Positions 8,724 through 17,056 of a stretch of DNA of 64,000 nt are shown here, piece after piece. The stretch covers positions 1 to 64,000 of the forward strand of contig NZ_JAUORV010000020.1 of NCBI RefSeq assembly GCF_030548205.1, given 5' to 3'. Source of the DNA: Aliiglaciecola sp. 3_MG-2023 (lineage in GTDB: Bacteria; Pseudomonadota; Gammaproteobacteria; Enterobacterales; Alteromonadaceae). Below the pieces are notes generated by a model. That model had not been told where the DNA came from and did not search any database. It saw nothing but the letters and a program-made list of their open reading frames with translations. The position numbers were made by a program, and so were the translations under genes. Positions within the stretch are counted from its first letter, which is position 1. Each line of letters begins with the position of its first letter.

Positions 8724-9148
8724 GTAGCACGGGATGTATCCCGTGGAAATAGCCATTGAATTAAACCCTGTAGCACGGGATTTATCCCGTGGAAATAGCC
8801 ATTGAATTAACCCTGTAGCACGGGATTTATCCCGTGAAAATAACCATTGAATTAACCCTGTAGCACGGAATTTATCCCGTGGAAATAACCATTGAATTAA
8901 CCCTGTAGCACGGGATTTATCCCGTGGAAATAGCCATTGAATTAACCTTGTAGCACGGGATTTATCCCGTGGAAATAGCCATTGAATTAACCTTGTAGCA
9001 CGGGATTTATCCCGTGGAAATAACCATTGAATTAACCCTGTAGCACGGGATTTATCCCGTGGAAATAACCATTGAATTAACCCTGTAGCACGGGATTTAT
9101 CCCGTGGAAATAGCAAATTGCTTCAAACGGGGCAACAGCCCCGCCTAC
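8724..9148. repeat. Nine-copy 45-bp palindromic REP array with a terminal inverted unit
   Basis: Nine copies of GTAGCACGGGATTTATCCCG plus TGG occur with palindromes starting at 8728, 8774, 8819, 8864, 8909, 8954, 8999, 9044 and 9089; the first step is 46 bases and all later steps are exactly 45. Each has a 7-bp stem (CACGGGA/TCCCGTG) with a TTTA loop, and the copies are separated by an AT-rich spacer resembling AAATAGCCATTGAATTAACCC. Copy-specific changes include GGGATG in copy 1, a lost G in copy 3 and CGGAAT in copy 4. A related unit in opposite orientation (GTAGG, then stem CGGGGC/GCCCCG) closes the array at 9128-9148. The whole lies between the thiolase stop and the solute-binding gene start. 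Confidence 0.9.
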
Positions 9149-9157
9149 TCAGTAACG

Positions 9158-10336
9158 TTACGAGTACATTTCAACGGCAACAGCAGTCGCTTCTCCACCA
9201 CCGATACACAATGAGGCAATCCCTTTCTTCAAACCTTTATTTTGCAATGCATGAAGAAGGGTCACAATAACGCGAGCTCCTGAGGCTCCAATGGGATGAC
9301 CAAGGGCACAGGCACCGCCATTGATATTCACTTTATCGCTGTCTAAGCCTAATTTATCAATGGCTAGCATGGTCACCATGGCAAAGGCTTCATTGATTTC
9401 AAATAAATCGACATCTTCTTTTGCCCAGCCTGTTTTAACCAATAATTTTTCCATCGCACCAACAGGAGCAACGGTAAAATCTTCTGGCTTAATGGAGTTG
9501 GTAGCATGTCCTACAATCTTAGCCAATGGTGTCAGGCCAAGGGATTGAGCTTTCGCTTCGGTCATTATCATCAACGCAGCCGCGCCATCTGATATTGAGC
9601 TAGAATTGGCAGCCGTAACAGTGCCATCTTTTTTAAATGCTGGACGTAATTTAGGAATCTTATCTGGCATTGCATTGCCTGGACCTTCATCGGTATCCAC
9701 GACAACGTCACCTTTACGGGTTTTTACCGTAACCCCGGTAATTTCATTTTTGAAGGCACCGGTTTCAATGGCATTTGATGCTTTCGTTAACGAAGATAAG
9801 GCAAACTCATCCATTTGTTCTCGGGTGATAGATTCAGCATCCGCAGTATCTTGTGCAAAGCATCCCATTGCCTTTCCATCATAAGCATTTTCAAGACCAT
9901 CCAACATCATGTGGTCAAGTACTTGGCCGTGGCCCATGCGATAACCGGCTCGGGCTTTAGGTAAAATGTAAGGAGCATTACTCATGCTTTCCATGCCACC
10001 AGCAATAACCACTTGTGCTGAACCTGAGGCGACTAAATCGTTGGCTAACATAACGGCTTTCATACCCGAACCACAGACTTTGTTGATGGTTAATGCACCT
10101 GTGCTTAACGGTAACCCAGCTTTTATTGTTGCTTGTCTAGCGGGAGCCTGGCCTAAACCTGCCGGTAATACACAGCCCATAATAACTTCATCAATGATAT
10201 TTTTATCAACATCACCTAAGGCAGCTTTAACCGCAGTTGCGCCTAGGTCTGTTGAATCGACAGCGGATAAGCTCCCCATAAAACCACCCATGGCGGTACG
10301 TTTAGCAGACACAATAACTATAGTATCGTTACTCAT
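9158..10336 (-). CDS. atoB: Acetyl-CoA acetyltransferase (thiolase II)
   Basis: The 392-residue cytoplasmic enzyme has the thiolase signatures: the nucleophile loop NKVCGSGMKAV (Cys about 88), the NEAFA motif, the GGACALGHPIGASGAR motif with the catalytic His, and the C-terminal CIGGGEATAVAVE with the second Cys. The length (about 390) fits biosynthetic acetoacetyl-CoA thiolases, which condense or cleave two acetyl-CoA units, rather than long-chain FadA. No phaB or ketone-body genes are beside it, so the pathway (PHB, ketone or leucine catabolism) is open. Start at ATG 10336. Confidence 0.92.
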   Translation of the reverse strand: MSNDTIVIVSAKRTAMGGFMGSLSAVDSTDLGATAVKAALGDVDKNIIDEVIMGCVLPAGLGQAPARQATIKAGLPLSTGALTINKVCGSGMKAVMLANDLVASGSAQVVIAGGMESMSNAPYILPKARAGYRMGHGQVLDHMMLDGLENAYDGKAMGCFAQDTADAESITREQMDEFALSSLTKASNAIETGAFKNEITGVTVKTRKGDVVVDTDEGPGNAMPDKIPKLRPAFKKDGTVTAANSSSISDGAAALMIMTEAKAQSLGLTPLAKIVGHATNSIKPEDFTVAPVGAMEKLLVKTGWAKEDVDLFEINEAFAMVTMLAIDKLGLDSDKVNINGGACALGHPIGASGARVIVTLLHALQNKGLKKGIASLCIGGGEATAVAVEMYS

Positions 10337-10598
10337 TTATATAACCCCTTATACTGAATTAGCAGCATAAAATGCCCCGAAAACAAGACGTCTAATAGCT
10401 GCCAACGGTTTTCCTTTGAAAAATTGTAGAAGCAAACTAGAGCATTAAGAAGCAGAGATCAATGATCTTTATCATATTAACGGTTATAACTTTGGTACTA
10501 TTTCACTCTTTGCAACAGAGCTTAAATTTGCTGTTTAATTAGATAACTCGATATACTCATTGTGAATAATCGATAGGCAAACTAAAAATTGGAATTAG

Positions 10599-11273
10599 AT
10601 GAAACAACATGATGCGACACCACTGTGTGATTATATTGAATATTGTGTAGAGGATATGCAAAAGCGTTCCCAAGACTTCTACCAAAACCTTAAACGACGA
10701 CACAGTATCCGCCAATTTAGTGATCGTTCCGTGCCTCAGTCAATTATTGAAAACTGTATTAAAGCTGCGGGAACAGCACCTAGTGGAGCCAATCATCAGC
10801 CTTGGCATTTTGTTGCGATTCATTCAACTGCAGTAAAAAAACAAGTTAGAGAACAAGCCGAACAGCATGAACAAGGATTTTATGCCGGCCGTGCTGGTGA
10901 AGAGTGGCTTGATGCCCTTAAACCTTTAGGCACAGATGCGCAAAAACCTTATTTAGAGCATGCTCCTTGGTTAATCGCCATATTTAGCCAAAAAAAAGGC
11001 GGTGTAACCGCAGGCGAAAAACACACTAATTACTATGTGCATGAATCAGTAGGCATAGCTACAGGCATGTTAATTACCGCATTGCATCATGCAGGCTTAG
11101 TTACCCTAACCCACACACCAAAACCCATGTCTTTTTTATCGAAAATTTGTAACCGGCCTGATGATGAGCGCCCTTACATGTTGCTAATAACGGGGTATCC
11201 TGCCGACAATGCCAGCATCCCTAAACACGCGCAAAATAAAAAAGCACTTTCCGAAATCTGCAGCTTTTTATAG
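10599..11273 (+). CDS. Nitroreductase-family flavoprotein, iodotyrosine deiodinase-like
   Basis: The 224-residue protein has the FMN-binding signature RRHSIRQFSDR (about 28-38) and TAPSGANHQPWHF (about 57-69), then EEWLDALKPLG and a C-terminal nitroreductase core. The SGANHQPW sequence and the active-site lid segment around EEWLDAL resemble the IYD subgroup (reductive dehalogenation of halotyrosines) more than NfsA/NfsB. Family knowledge gives FMN-dependent reduction; the natural bacterial substrate is unknown. The gene is divergent from the thiolase and 57 bases upstream of creA, so it may be cotranscribed with creA. A start at ATG 10599 is used. Confidence 0.8.
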   Translation: MKQHDATPLCDYIEYCVEDMQKRSQDFYQNLKRRHSIRQFSDRSVPQSIIENCIKAAGTAPSGANHQPWHFVAIHSTAVKKQVREQAEQHEQGFYAGRAGEEWLDALKPLGTDAQKPYLEHAPWLIAIFSQKKGGVTAGEKHTNYYVHESVGIATGMLITALHHAGLVTLTHTPKPMSFLSKICNRPDDERPYMLLITGYPADNASIPKHAQNKKALSEICSFL

Positions 11274-11330
11274 CACGTTATGAAAAGTGGCTTTTAAATA
11301 GGTAGTAAAATACCAAAGAGGACGAACAGC

Positions 11331-11798
11331 ATGAAAAAATTGATTACCATTTTACTCCTATCACTGAGTATGTCTGCATGCAGTGACAATGAAGTGGGTG
11401 ATGTGTCTTTGGGTGTATTCACAACCAAAGATATTAAGTTAGATGCGTTGCAAGATCCCATAGTAACGGGCGTCACTTGTCACATCTCAAGTATTGAAGC
11501 TAATTTAGATTTATCCGATCCTTCCGATAGTTCCATTGCATGCCGACAAACCGGTGAAATTACTGCCGAAATGATTAATCAAATAGATAAGTCTGATTCC
11601 GGTGAAGTGGTCTTTAAAAAGTCGAAGAGCATCTTTTTTAAAAACATGAAAGTAAGACGTATTTTTGATCCGCAATCGCAAACCCTGATGTACCTTTCCT
11701 ATTCCACTAAAGAAACGTCCGGCAGTTACAAACACAGTTTATCAACGGTGCCTTTGTGGGGCACAGCAGCCTTTCCCAAACAACTACCCGCCAATTAA
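11331..11798 (+). CDS. creA: CreA family lipoprotein
   Basis: The 155-residue protein begins with a lipoprotein signal (LSLSMSAC, Cys about 17). The remainder follows CreA: an early GDVSLGVFTTKDI stretch, ALQDPIVTGVTCHIS, SSIACRQTG, SGEVVFKKSKSIFFK and YLSYSTKETSGSYKHSLSTVPLWG. CreA is a conserved periplasmic protein of uncharacterised function, named for its position beside creBCD in E. coli; those genes are not present here. An AGAGGACGAACAGC ribosome-binding region precedes the ATG. Its end is followed by a strong hairpin. Confidence 0.9.
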   Translation: MKKLITILLLSLSMSACSDNEVGDVSLGVFTTKDIKLDALQDPIVTGVTCHISSIEANLDLSDPSDSSIACRQTGEITAEMINQIDKSDSGEVVFKKSKSIFFKNMKVRRIFDPQSQTLMYLSYSTKETSGSYKHSLSTVPLWGTAAFPKQLPAN

Positions 11799-11846
11799 AC
11801 CAATAAATTGCTAAGCAAAAACACATTTAATTTTGCCAGCTTAATT

Positions 11847-11876
11847 CCCAGTAATTGATGACAACAATTACTGGGG
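11847..11876. terminator. Hairpin between converging creA and kinase genes
   Basis: CCCAGTAATTG (11847-11857) pairs with CAATTACTGGG (11865-11875) around a 7-base loop, followed on the plus strand by G and a short TTT. It lies between the creA stop (11798) and the converging kinase stop (11911), where a bidirectional terminator is expected. The T-run is short, so efficiency is uncertain. Confidence 0.6.
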
Positions 11877-11910
11877 TTTGACAGGGTATTTCTCTTTCAA
11901 CACCAAGCAG

Positions 11911-14208
11911 CTAGTTGATGGCAACGGAAATGAGTGTTTTTGCAATCAAAACAAACACCACCCAAATTAAAACCCGCCAAAAAATCCCCCACTTGGTGAA
12001 CTTTTTGTCATCATCCTCATTTCCTGTGGCGTCGGGAGGCGCTTGATGAGTCGCTGACTTTGCACTTTGGGACTTAATCGTTTGCGCACTTACCGGATTT
12101 TCACTGGTTAAACGCAGTTTATCGCCATCTAAACTTTTCACCTTCAGAAAGACATCGTTGTTTTCACAAAACACAGATACTTCAATTTTAGGAATGCCTT
12201 TTTGCGCGGTTGAAATATCGCTGATATCAAAGGTACCTAAAAAGATCCCTTTGCTCAGTGTTGTGCTATTTCCTCGATACATATTGAGGGAAACCACAGT
12301 TTGGTTATCTTCAGATGTTGAGAAGGTTTGTGCCACTGGATTCATCAGGTTAGTACCTTTGGATACCAAAGGTGTCAGGGTGCTGCCTAATGTTTCAATG
12401 CCAATATTTTCTTGCAGGACACCACTCTTAATAGCAGGGCAATTCCTTTCCAATACTATAACGATAGCACCATCATTCGTGGTTTTGCTTTTATTCGCTT
12501 TCTTAGGTTCGAGGGTGAGGAAAAGACTACCTCGCAAGTGGGTTTCACCGCCGAAGGGTAAGCCTATGCCATTTAAGCGAATGGCTTGGCCTTTTTTATA
12601 ACCTTCTGGGACTTTCAACTTGAATTGTCTATCTATTGCATTGAAAGGTATCTGATTTCCTGAGAACAAGTCTTTCTCATCCACCGCTATGGAAGCATGT
12701 AAATCTTGCCCATGAATGGTGAATACTGGGTGGGGCTCAATGGCTATTACGATATACAAATCACCCGAACTTTGCCCAAATTCAGTAACATTTCCTTCGC
12801 CACGCAAGCGAATTCGGTCGGCGGTCATCACGCCTTGGGGAATTTTAACCCTTAAGGTTTGATTCTTTTCTTGCAGCCCTTTACCAGCGCATGTAGCGCA
12901 GCTGGAATTAACTGCACCGGCAGCAAGACAAGTTTCACAAGACACGATTTTGCTAAAATTGATATCTACCACATTTTCGCTAGCGGAATTTTCTAAAGAA
13001 TAAGCCAGGGAATGATTGATATCTTTTGATACTGTATCTGCGGACACATCTTCAGTTCGGTCAGTCTGCGCAGTTGAACGGCCCTTATTACCGCCACTGC
13101 CTGCTAATTCTAATCGCCAACCGTTGCGTGTTGCCTCCTCCACTACATATTGACGGACGGTAGATTCATCCGCACCAAAACTGATGCCTTTACTGATGAG
13201 TAAGGCCATTTCGGTTTCACTTATGACACCATCAGAGCCAGCTAATTCAAGCATATCCTCTAGCCGTGACAAGGGATTGTCTTGCCCCTTTACATCACTG
13301 CCATCCACTTCCACGCTGGCTAATAAACGGGCCTTAACTTCTTGCATTGTCTGTGGCCGTTCGAGGGGTTTAAACTTCAAACAATCATCAATTAAGCTCA
13401 GCAACTTAGCGGAATACCCTAAATCAGTAAAACTCGTAGCCGCTTTAAGGGGATCCTCACGGCCACTGACAATGGCCAAAATGCGACTTTCCGCTTTGAT
13501 GCCACCAGTGCCCGTAACAATTCGGTACATAAGCGCACCAAAAGCATGAATATCCACTGTTGGTTTGGCTTCTCCTGTGCCTTCAATTTGCTCCATAGGC
13601 GCATAAAAATCAGAATAAGGGGCTTGGGATTGAGACGCCAAAGCAAAATTCTGTTTGGCCGCACCAAAATCGATTAACACAGGGGATCCATCTGAACGAC
13701 GAATAAATACGTTTGCCGGTTTAATATCACGATGCAATACCCCTTGCTGATGGACATAGGCTAAGCCATCGGCCATGGGGATTAGAAAATGGAGTAATTG
13801 CTCTTGTGAATATCGTTGGCCTTGGGCTTCTAAACTTAAAATCAATTCATCAAGTGCTAAACCATCTTCAAAGTCCATCACCAAATAAGCCGTACCATTG
13901 GCAGTAAACAGATCACGACAACGCACCACATTCTGGTGGCGTAACTTGACTAAAGTGCGACCTTCTTCCATAAATCGGCGCAAACAATCACTGTATACAT
14001 CTTGTTTAGATGAACCGTGGGGAATAACAGTAGTCCCCTGCCGACTGGCAAGTTCCACCGGTAAAAACTCTTTGATCACCACCTGTTCTTTCAAATGAGC
14101 ATGATGGGCCTTATACACCACGCCAAAGCCACCTTGTCCTAAAACAGACTCGATAACATAGTGATTTAACGGGGTGCCTTGAGGCAGGGCTAAAATATTT
14201 TCATCCAT
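11911..14208 (-). CDS. Ser/Thr protein kinase fused to a DnaJ C-terminal region, with a C-terminal membrane anchor
   Basis: In this 765-residue protein, residues 15-285 are a complete Hanks-type kinase: GQGGFGVVY (24-32), Lys 46, HRDIKPAN (159-166), DFG (180-182) and APMEQIEG in the activation segment. A short acidic helical module (LAGSDGVISETEM, about 320-335) follows. From about 425 come paired CxxC motifs (CETC, CATC; a half-size DnaJ zinc region) and then DnaJ CTD-like domains (TLRVKIPQGV, DRIRLRGEGN, GDLYIVIAIEPHPVF, KVPEGYKKGQAIRLNGIGLP). A membrane helix ends the protein (about 742-762). No J-domain HPD is present. It lies 354 bases after the next kinase gene and may have its own promoter. 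The ribosome site AGGGGACGTGATAA precedes the ATG. Confidence 0.88.
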   Translation of the reverse strand: MDENILALPQGTPLNHYVIESVLGQGGFGVVYKAHHAHLKEQVVIKEFLPVELASRQGTTVIPHGSSKQDVYSDCLRRFMEEGRTLVKLRHQNVVRCRDLFTANGTAYLVMDFEDGLALDELILSLEAQGQRYSQEQLLHFLIPMADGLAYVHQQGVLHRDIKPANVFIRRSDGSPVLIDFGAAKQNFALASQSQAPYSDFYAPMEQIEGTGEAKPTVDIHAFGALMYRIVTGTGGIKAESRILAIVSGREDPLKAATSFTDLGYSAKLLSLIDDCLKFKPLERPQTMQEVKARLLASVEVDGSDVKGQDNPLSRLEDMLELAGSDGVISETEMALLISKGISFGADESTVRQYVVEEATRNGWRLELAGSGGNKGRSTAQTDRTEDVSADTVSKDINHSLAYSLENSASENVVDINFSKIVSCETCLAAGAVNSSCATCAGKGLQEKNQTLRVKIPQGVMTADRIRLRGEGNVTEFGQSSGDLYIVIAIEPHPVFTIHGQDLHASIAVDEKDLFSGNQIPFNAIDRQFKLKVPEGYKKGQAIRLNGIGLPFGGETHLRGSLFLTLEPKKANKSKTTNDGAIVIVLERNCPAIKSGVLQENIGIETLGSTLTPLVSKGTNLMNPVAQTFSTSEDNQTVVSLNMYRGNSTTLSKGIFLGTFDISDISTAQKGIPKIEVSVFCENNDVFLKVKSLDGDKLRLTSENPVSAQTIKSQSAKSATHQAPPDATGNEDDDKKFTKWGIFWRVLIWVVFVLIAKTLISVAIN

Positions 14209-14562
14209 TTATCACGTCCCCTAACGTTGCCGCTTGTATCATTTATTATTCCTCTTCGCACAATATTATTAACCATAAAATCCCTTTGCCGCTTAATGCT
14301 TCTTTTGCGGGGAATGGCCATATTGTGCTGTTTTTTATACCACTACACGGCGTTCTCGTCAGATTGTATTATTCCACTTCCATTTGGCGAAATAAAGCAT
14401 GCTGTACTTTGCACACCACATCAAATACCTTCATTTCTAATACAGATTCCATCACCTAATGATTAAGCTCTATACCTGCAGGGAAAGTAACTGCATGCTC
14501 TGTTTTCTAGCGATAATCGGCCTTCAAAATTATGCTTATAGTTAGTATTCAAAGTACCCGCA
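14209..14562. other. 354-base gap between kinase genes
   Basis: I see no convincing gene here. A plus-strand reading frame at 14227-14466 is antisense to the operon direction, starts with TTG, has no ribosome site and resembles no family. The gap is the only break over 100 bases inside the signalling locus and may hold a secondary promoter for the DnaJ-kinase, but I found no good -35/-10 pair. Confidence 0.5.
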
Positions 14563-17004
14563 TTACCAGCTATAACCTTTGTCTGTTAACCTACCCTGAG
14601 AGTCCTGGTGACCTTGTTTAGCGGCTTTTTTATACCACTCAACAGCTGTCGATAGGGACTGTTCAACCCCTCGACCAAATTCGTAACACAGACCTAAATC
14701 ATATTGCCCCCATGGATTGCCCAGCTCGGCTGCTTTACGATACCAATAGGCCGCATCTTTTTTAGAGACCGATACGCCGTGTCCCCGCTCATATTGCAAG
14801 CCTAAACTCACTTGAGCACTCGCATTATCTTGTTCAGCTGCTTGGCGATATAGCTCAATGGCTTTTGTATGTGACTGAGTAACGCCATTACCATCCCGAT
14901 ACAAGTTACCTAGGTTATGCTGGGCACTTGCATGATTTTGTTCGGCAGATTTTCGAAACCAATAAAATGCTTTGGAATAGGATTGCTCAATCCCTTCGCC
15001 ATCTCGGTACAATATTCCAATATTATTTTGACCGTATTTACTGCCCAATTCAGCAGCTTTTAAATACCATTTTGCTGCCTCCGTAAAGGATTCGTTTACG
15101 CCAAAACCATTTTCATACATGTAACCTAAATTATTTGCTGAATCAGCATATCCCTGATCAGCGGAACGTCTGTACCAATACACTGATTGTTCATAAGACT
15201 TAGCAATATCAGCATTATCACCGGTGCGAAAATCGTTACCTAATTCAAACTGCTCCTTAGCATCTGACGGGTTCAAGCCCTCTTCAGTTAAGCGTCGCAG
15301 TGCGGCCTCAGCTTGAGAACCATAGGTTCCAGATGGGTAGCGATCCAAAAAATTATCATAAGCCATAGCCGTATTCGCCGCTTTCACTTTATCCCAGGCT
15401 TTCTTTTCTGCAGACTCTTTTTGGCGTTGTTTCGCTAGCCGTTCAAACTGGTCAATTCGGTTTTGTGCAGAGGTGCGGTAACGCCCTTCAGTTTGCACAT
15501 CAAGATAATGTTGGTAAGAGGAACGTGAATTGAGTTTTGCCGCAGCCTGCCATGCTCGGTCATCCTCTTCTTTTTTGTTTTGTTCTGCTTGTTGCTGAGC
15601 AAGTAATTCTGCTTGTTGTTGTTTTTGTTTATCTAACTCTCGTTGTTTTTGCGCTAGATAACGTTCATGTCTCGCCAGCTCGTCTTGCTTTTTTTCATAC
15701 TCTGAGTAACCGTAGAAACCGCCACCGGATACCAGTATTAACACAATCACGATTGCCAACCATTTCCCCCCTCCCGAGGATTCAACTTTTTCATTGGCAG
15801 GCCAAACCGGCTCTCCTGTTGGCTCAGGTTTAGGCGGCTCAGGTGTCGGAGGAGGAGGCGGAGGGGGCGGAGGATCAGTAACCACGGGGCCAGGCTCGAT
15901 GGCTGTATCTAAGCGCCAGCCATGCTCAATCGCTTTAGACACAACATATCGTTGTGCTTCCACTGGATCAATCGTCAACATAACGGCTTTGTCTAAAATC
16001 AGTTTCATTTCAGCCTCACTGATTTCACCATCACTTCCTGCCAGAACAATGAGATCGTCTAATTTTGCCAGTAATTGCTGTGAGCTATCTGCCACTTCCT
16101 CGGTATTGCTGGCGCTTTTCAATAATCGTTCTTTCACTTCTTGCATTGTCTGCGGACGATCAACAGCTCTAAACTGCAAACAATCATCCACCAAATTAAG
16201 CAATGATGGGCTAAAATCCCCTTTTTTAAGTTCACTAGCTGACACCAGTGGATCGGGTTTGCCCATGGCAAATGCTAATGTCCGACTTTCCGCTTTTGTA
16301 CCTTTTTCACCGGTTACGATTCGATAAATTAACGCGCCAAAAGCGTGAATATCGATGCTAGGCTTAGCCTCACCTCCACCTTCAATTTGTTCCATGGGCG
16401 CATAAAATTCGGTATAAGGCGCTTGGGATTGAGATGCCAACGCAAAGTTTTGTTTAGCCGCACCAAAATCCAACAAAACCGGAGAACCGTCACTGCGACG
16501 AATGAAAATATTAGCAGGCTTAATATCGCGATGTAGCACACCTTTGCTGTGGATATAACTCAACCCATCAGCCAAAGGCAGCAAAAAATGCATCAATTGT
16601 TCTTGTGAATAATGTTGGCCTTGGGATTCTAAGCTGTTGATTAGTTCATCTAGGGCTAACCCATCTTCAAAATCCATGACCAAGTAGGCAGTACCATTGG
16701 AAGTGAATAAATCACGACAACGCACTACATTAGGATGACGAAGCTTCACCAAAGTGCGTCCCTCTTCCATGAAGCGTCGTAAACAATCGCCATACACATC
16801 TTGTTTAGAAGTACCATGGGGCGTGACAGTTTCCCCTTGTCGACTTGCTAGCTCAACGGGCAGAAACTCTTTAATCACCACTTCCTCGTCCAAATGAGCG
16901 TGGTGGGCTTTATACACCACACCAAATCCACCTTGTCCTAGCACGGATTCAATAACGTAGTGATTTATCTCTGTTCCACTGGGAAGGGCTAGTATGTTTT
17001 CCAT
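14563..17004 (-). CDS. Membrane Ser/Thr protein kinase with periplasmic Sel1 repeats
   Basis: The 813-residue protein has an N-terminal kinase nearly identical in layout to its neighbour: GQGGFGVVY (about 23-31), Lys 45, HRDIKPAN (158-165), DFG (179-181). It is followed by the same acidic module (LAGSDGEISEAEM), a Pro-rich linker of PPPPPP/PEPPKPEP type, a membrane helix (about 409-430) and a Gln/Lys-rich coiled coil. Two degenerate repeats of the type W..A....Y..YL....G.Y...A follow, then about six Sel1 repeats (580-805; A-x-x-x-LG-x-x-Y-x-x-G-x-G-V). The kinase should be cytoplasmic and the Sel1 array periplasmic, so it can act as a transmembrane receptor kinase. It is 52 bases after the next kinase gene and is part of the same operon. 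Confidence 0.9.
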   Translation of the reverse strand: MENILALPSGTEINHYVIESVLGQGGFGVVYKAHHAHLDEEVVIKEFLPVELASRQGETVTPHGTSKQDVYGDCLRRFMEEGRTLVKLRHPNVVRCRDLFTSNGTAYLVMDFEDGLALDELINSLESQGQHYSQEQLMHFLLPLADGLSYIHSKGVLHRDIKPANIFIRRSDGSPVLLDFGAAKQNFALASQSQAPYTEFYAPMEQIEGGGEAKPSIDIHAFGALIYRIVTGEKGTKAESRTLAFAMGKPDPLVSASELKKGDFSPSLLNLVDDCLQFRAVDRPQTMQEVKERLLKSASNTEEVADSSQQLLAKLDDLIVLAGSDGEISEAEMKLILDKAVMLTIDPVEAQRYVVSKAIEHGWRLDTAIEPGPVVTDPPPPPPPPPTPEPPKPEPTGEPVWPANEKVESSGGGKWLAIVIVLILVSGGGFYGYSEYEKKQDELARHERYLAQKQRELDKQKQQQAELLAQQQAEQNKKEEDDRAWQAAAKLNSRSSYQHYLDVQTEGRYRTSAQNRIDQFERLAKQRQKESAEKKAWDKVKAANTAMAYDNFLDRYPSGTYGSQAEAALRRLTEEGLNPSDAKEQFELGNDFRTGDNADIAKSYEQSVYWYRRSADQGYADSANNLGYMYENGFGVNESFTEAAKWYLKAAELGSKYGQNNIGILYRDGEGIEQSYSKAFYWFRKSAEQNHASAQHNLGNLYRDGNGVTQSHTKAIELYRQAAEQDNASAQVSLGLQYERGHGVSVSKKDAAYWYRKAAELGNPWGQYDLGLCYEFGRGVEQSLSTAVEWYKKAAKQGHQDSQGRLTDKGYSW

Positions 17005-17056
17005 TTTTAATGCTCTTATGCTAATTAAATTCGACTATTAAGTTCTATCTAAATTT

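Noticed and set aside
8706-9116. A 136-residue reading frame made of LFPRDKSRATGLIQW repeats on the minus strand
   Set aside because: It is only the translation of the 45-bp palindromic array; the unit length happens to be a multiple of three, so no stop occurs.
8724-9148. CRISPR array
   Set aside because: The spacers between the palindromes are nearly identical instead of unique, there are no cas genes, and units are 45 bp head-to-tail including the spacer.
14227-14466. Plus-strand 79-residue frame between kinase genes
   Set aside because: Antisense to the operon, TTG start, no ribosome site and no recognisable domain.
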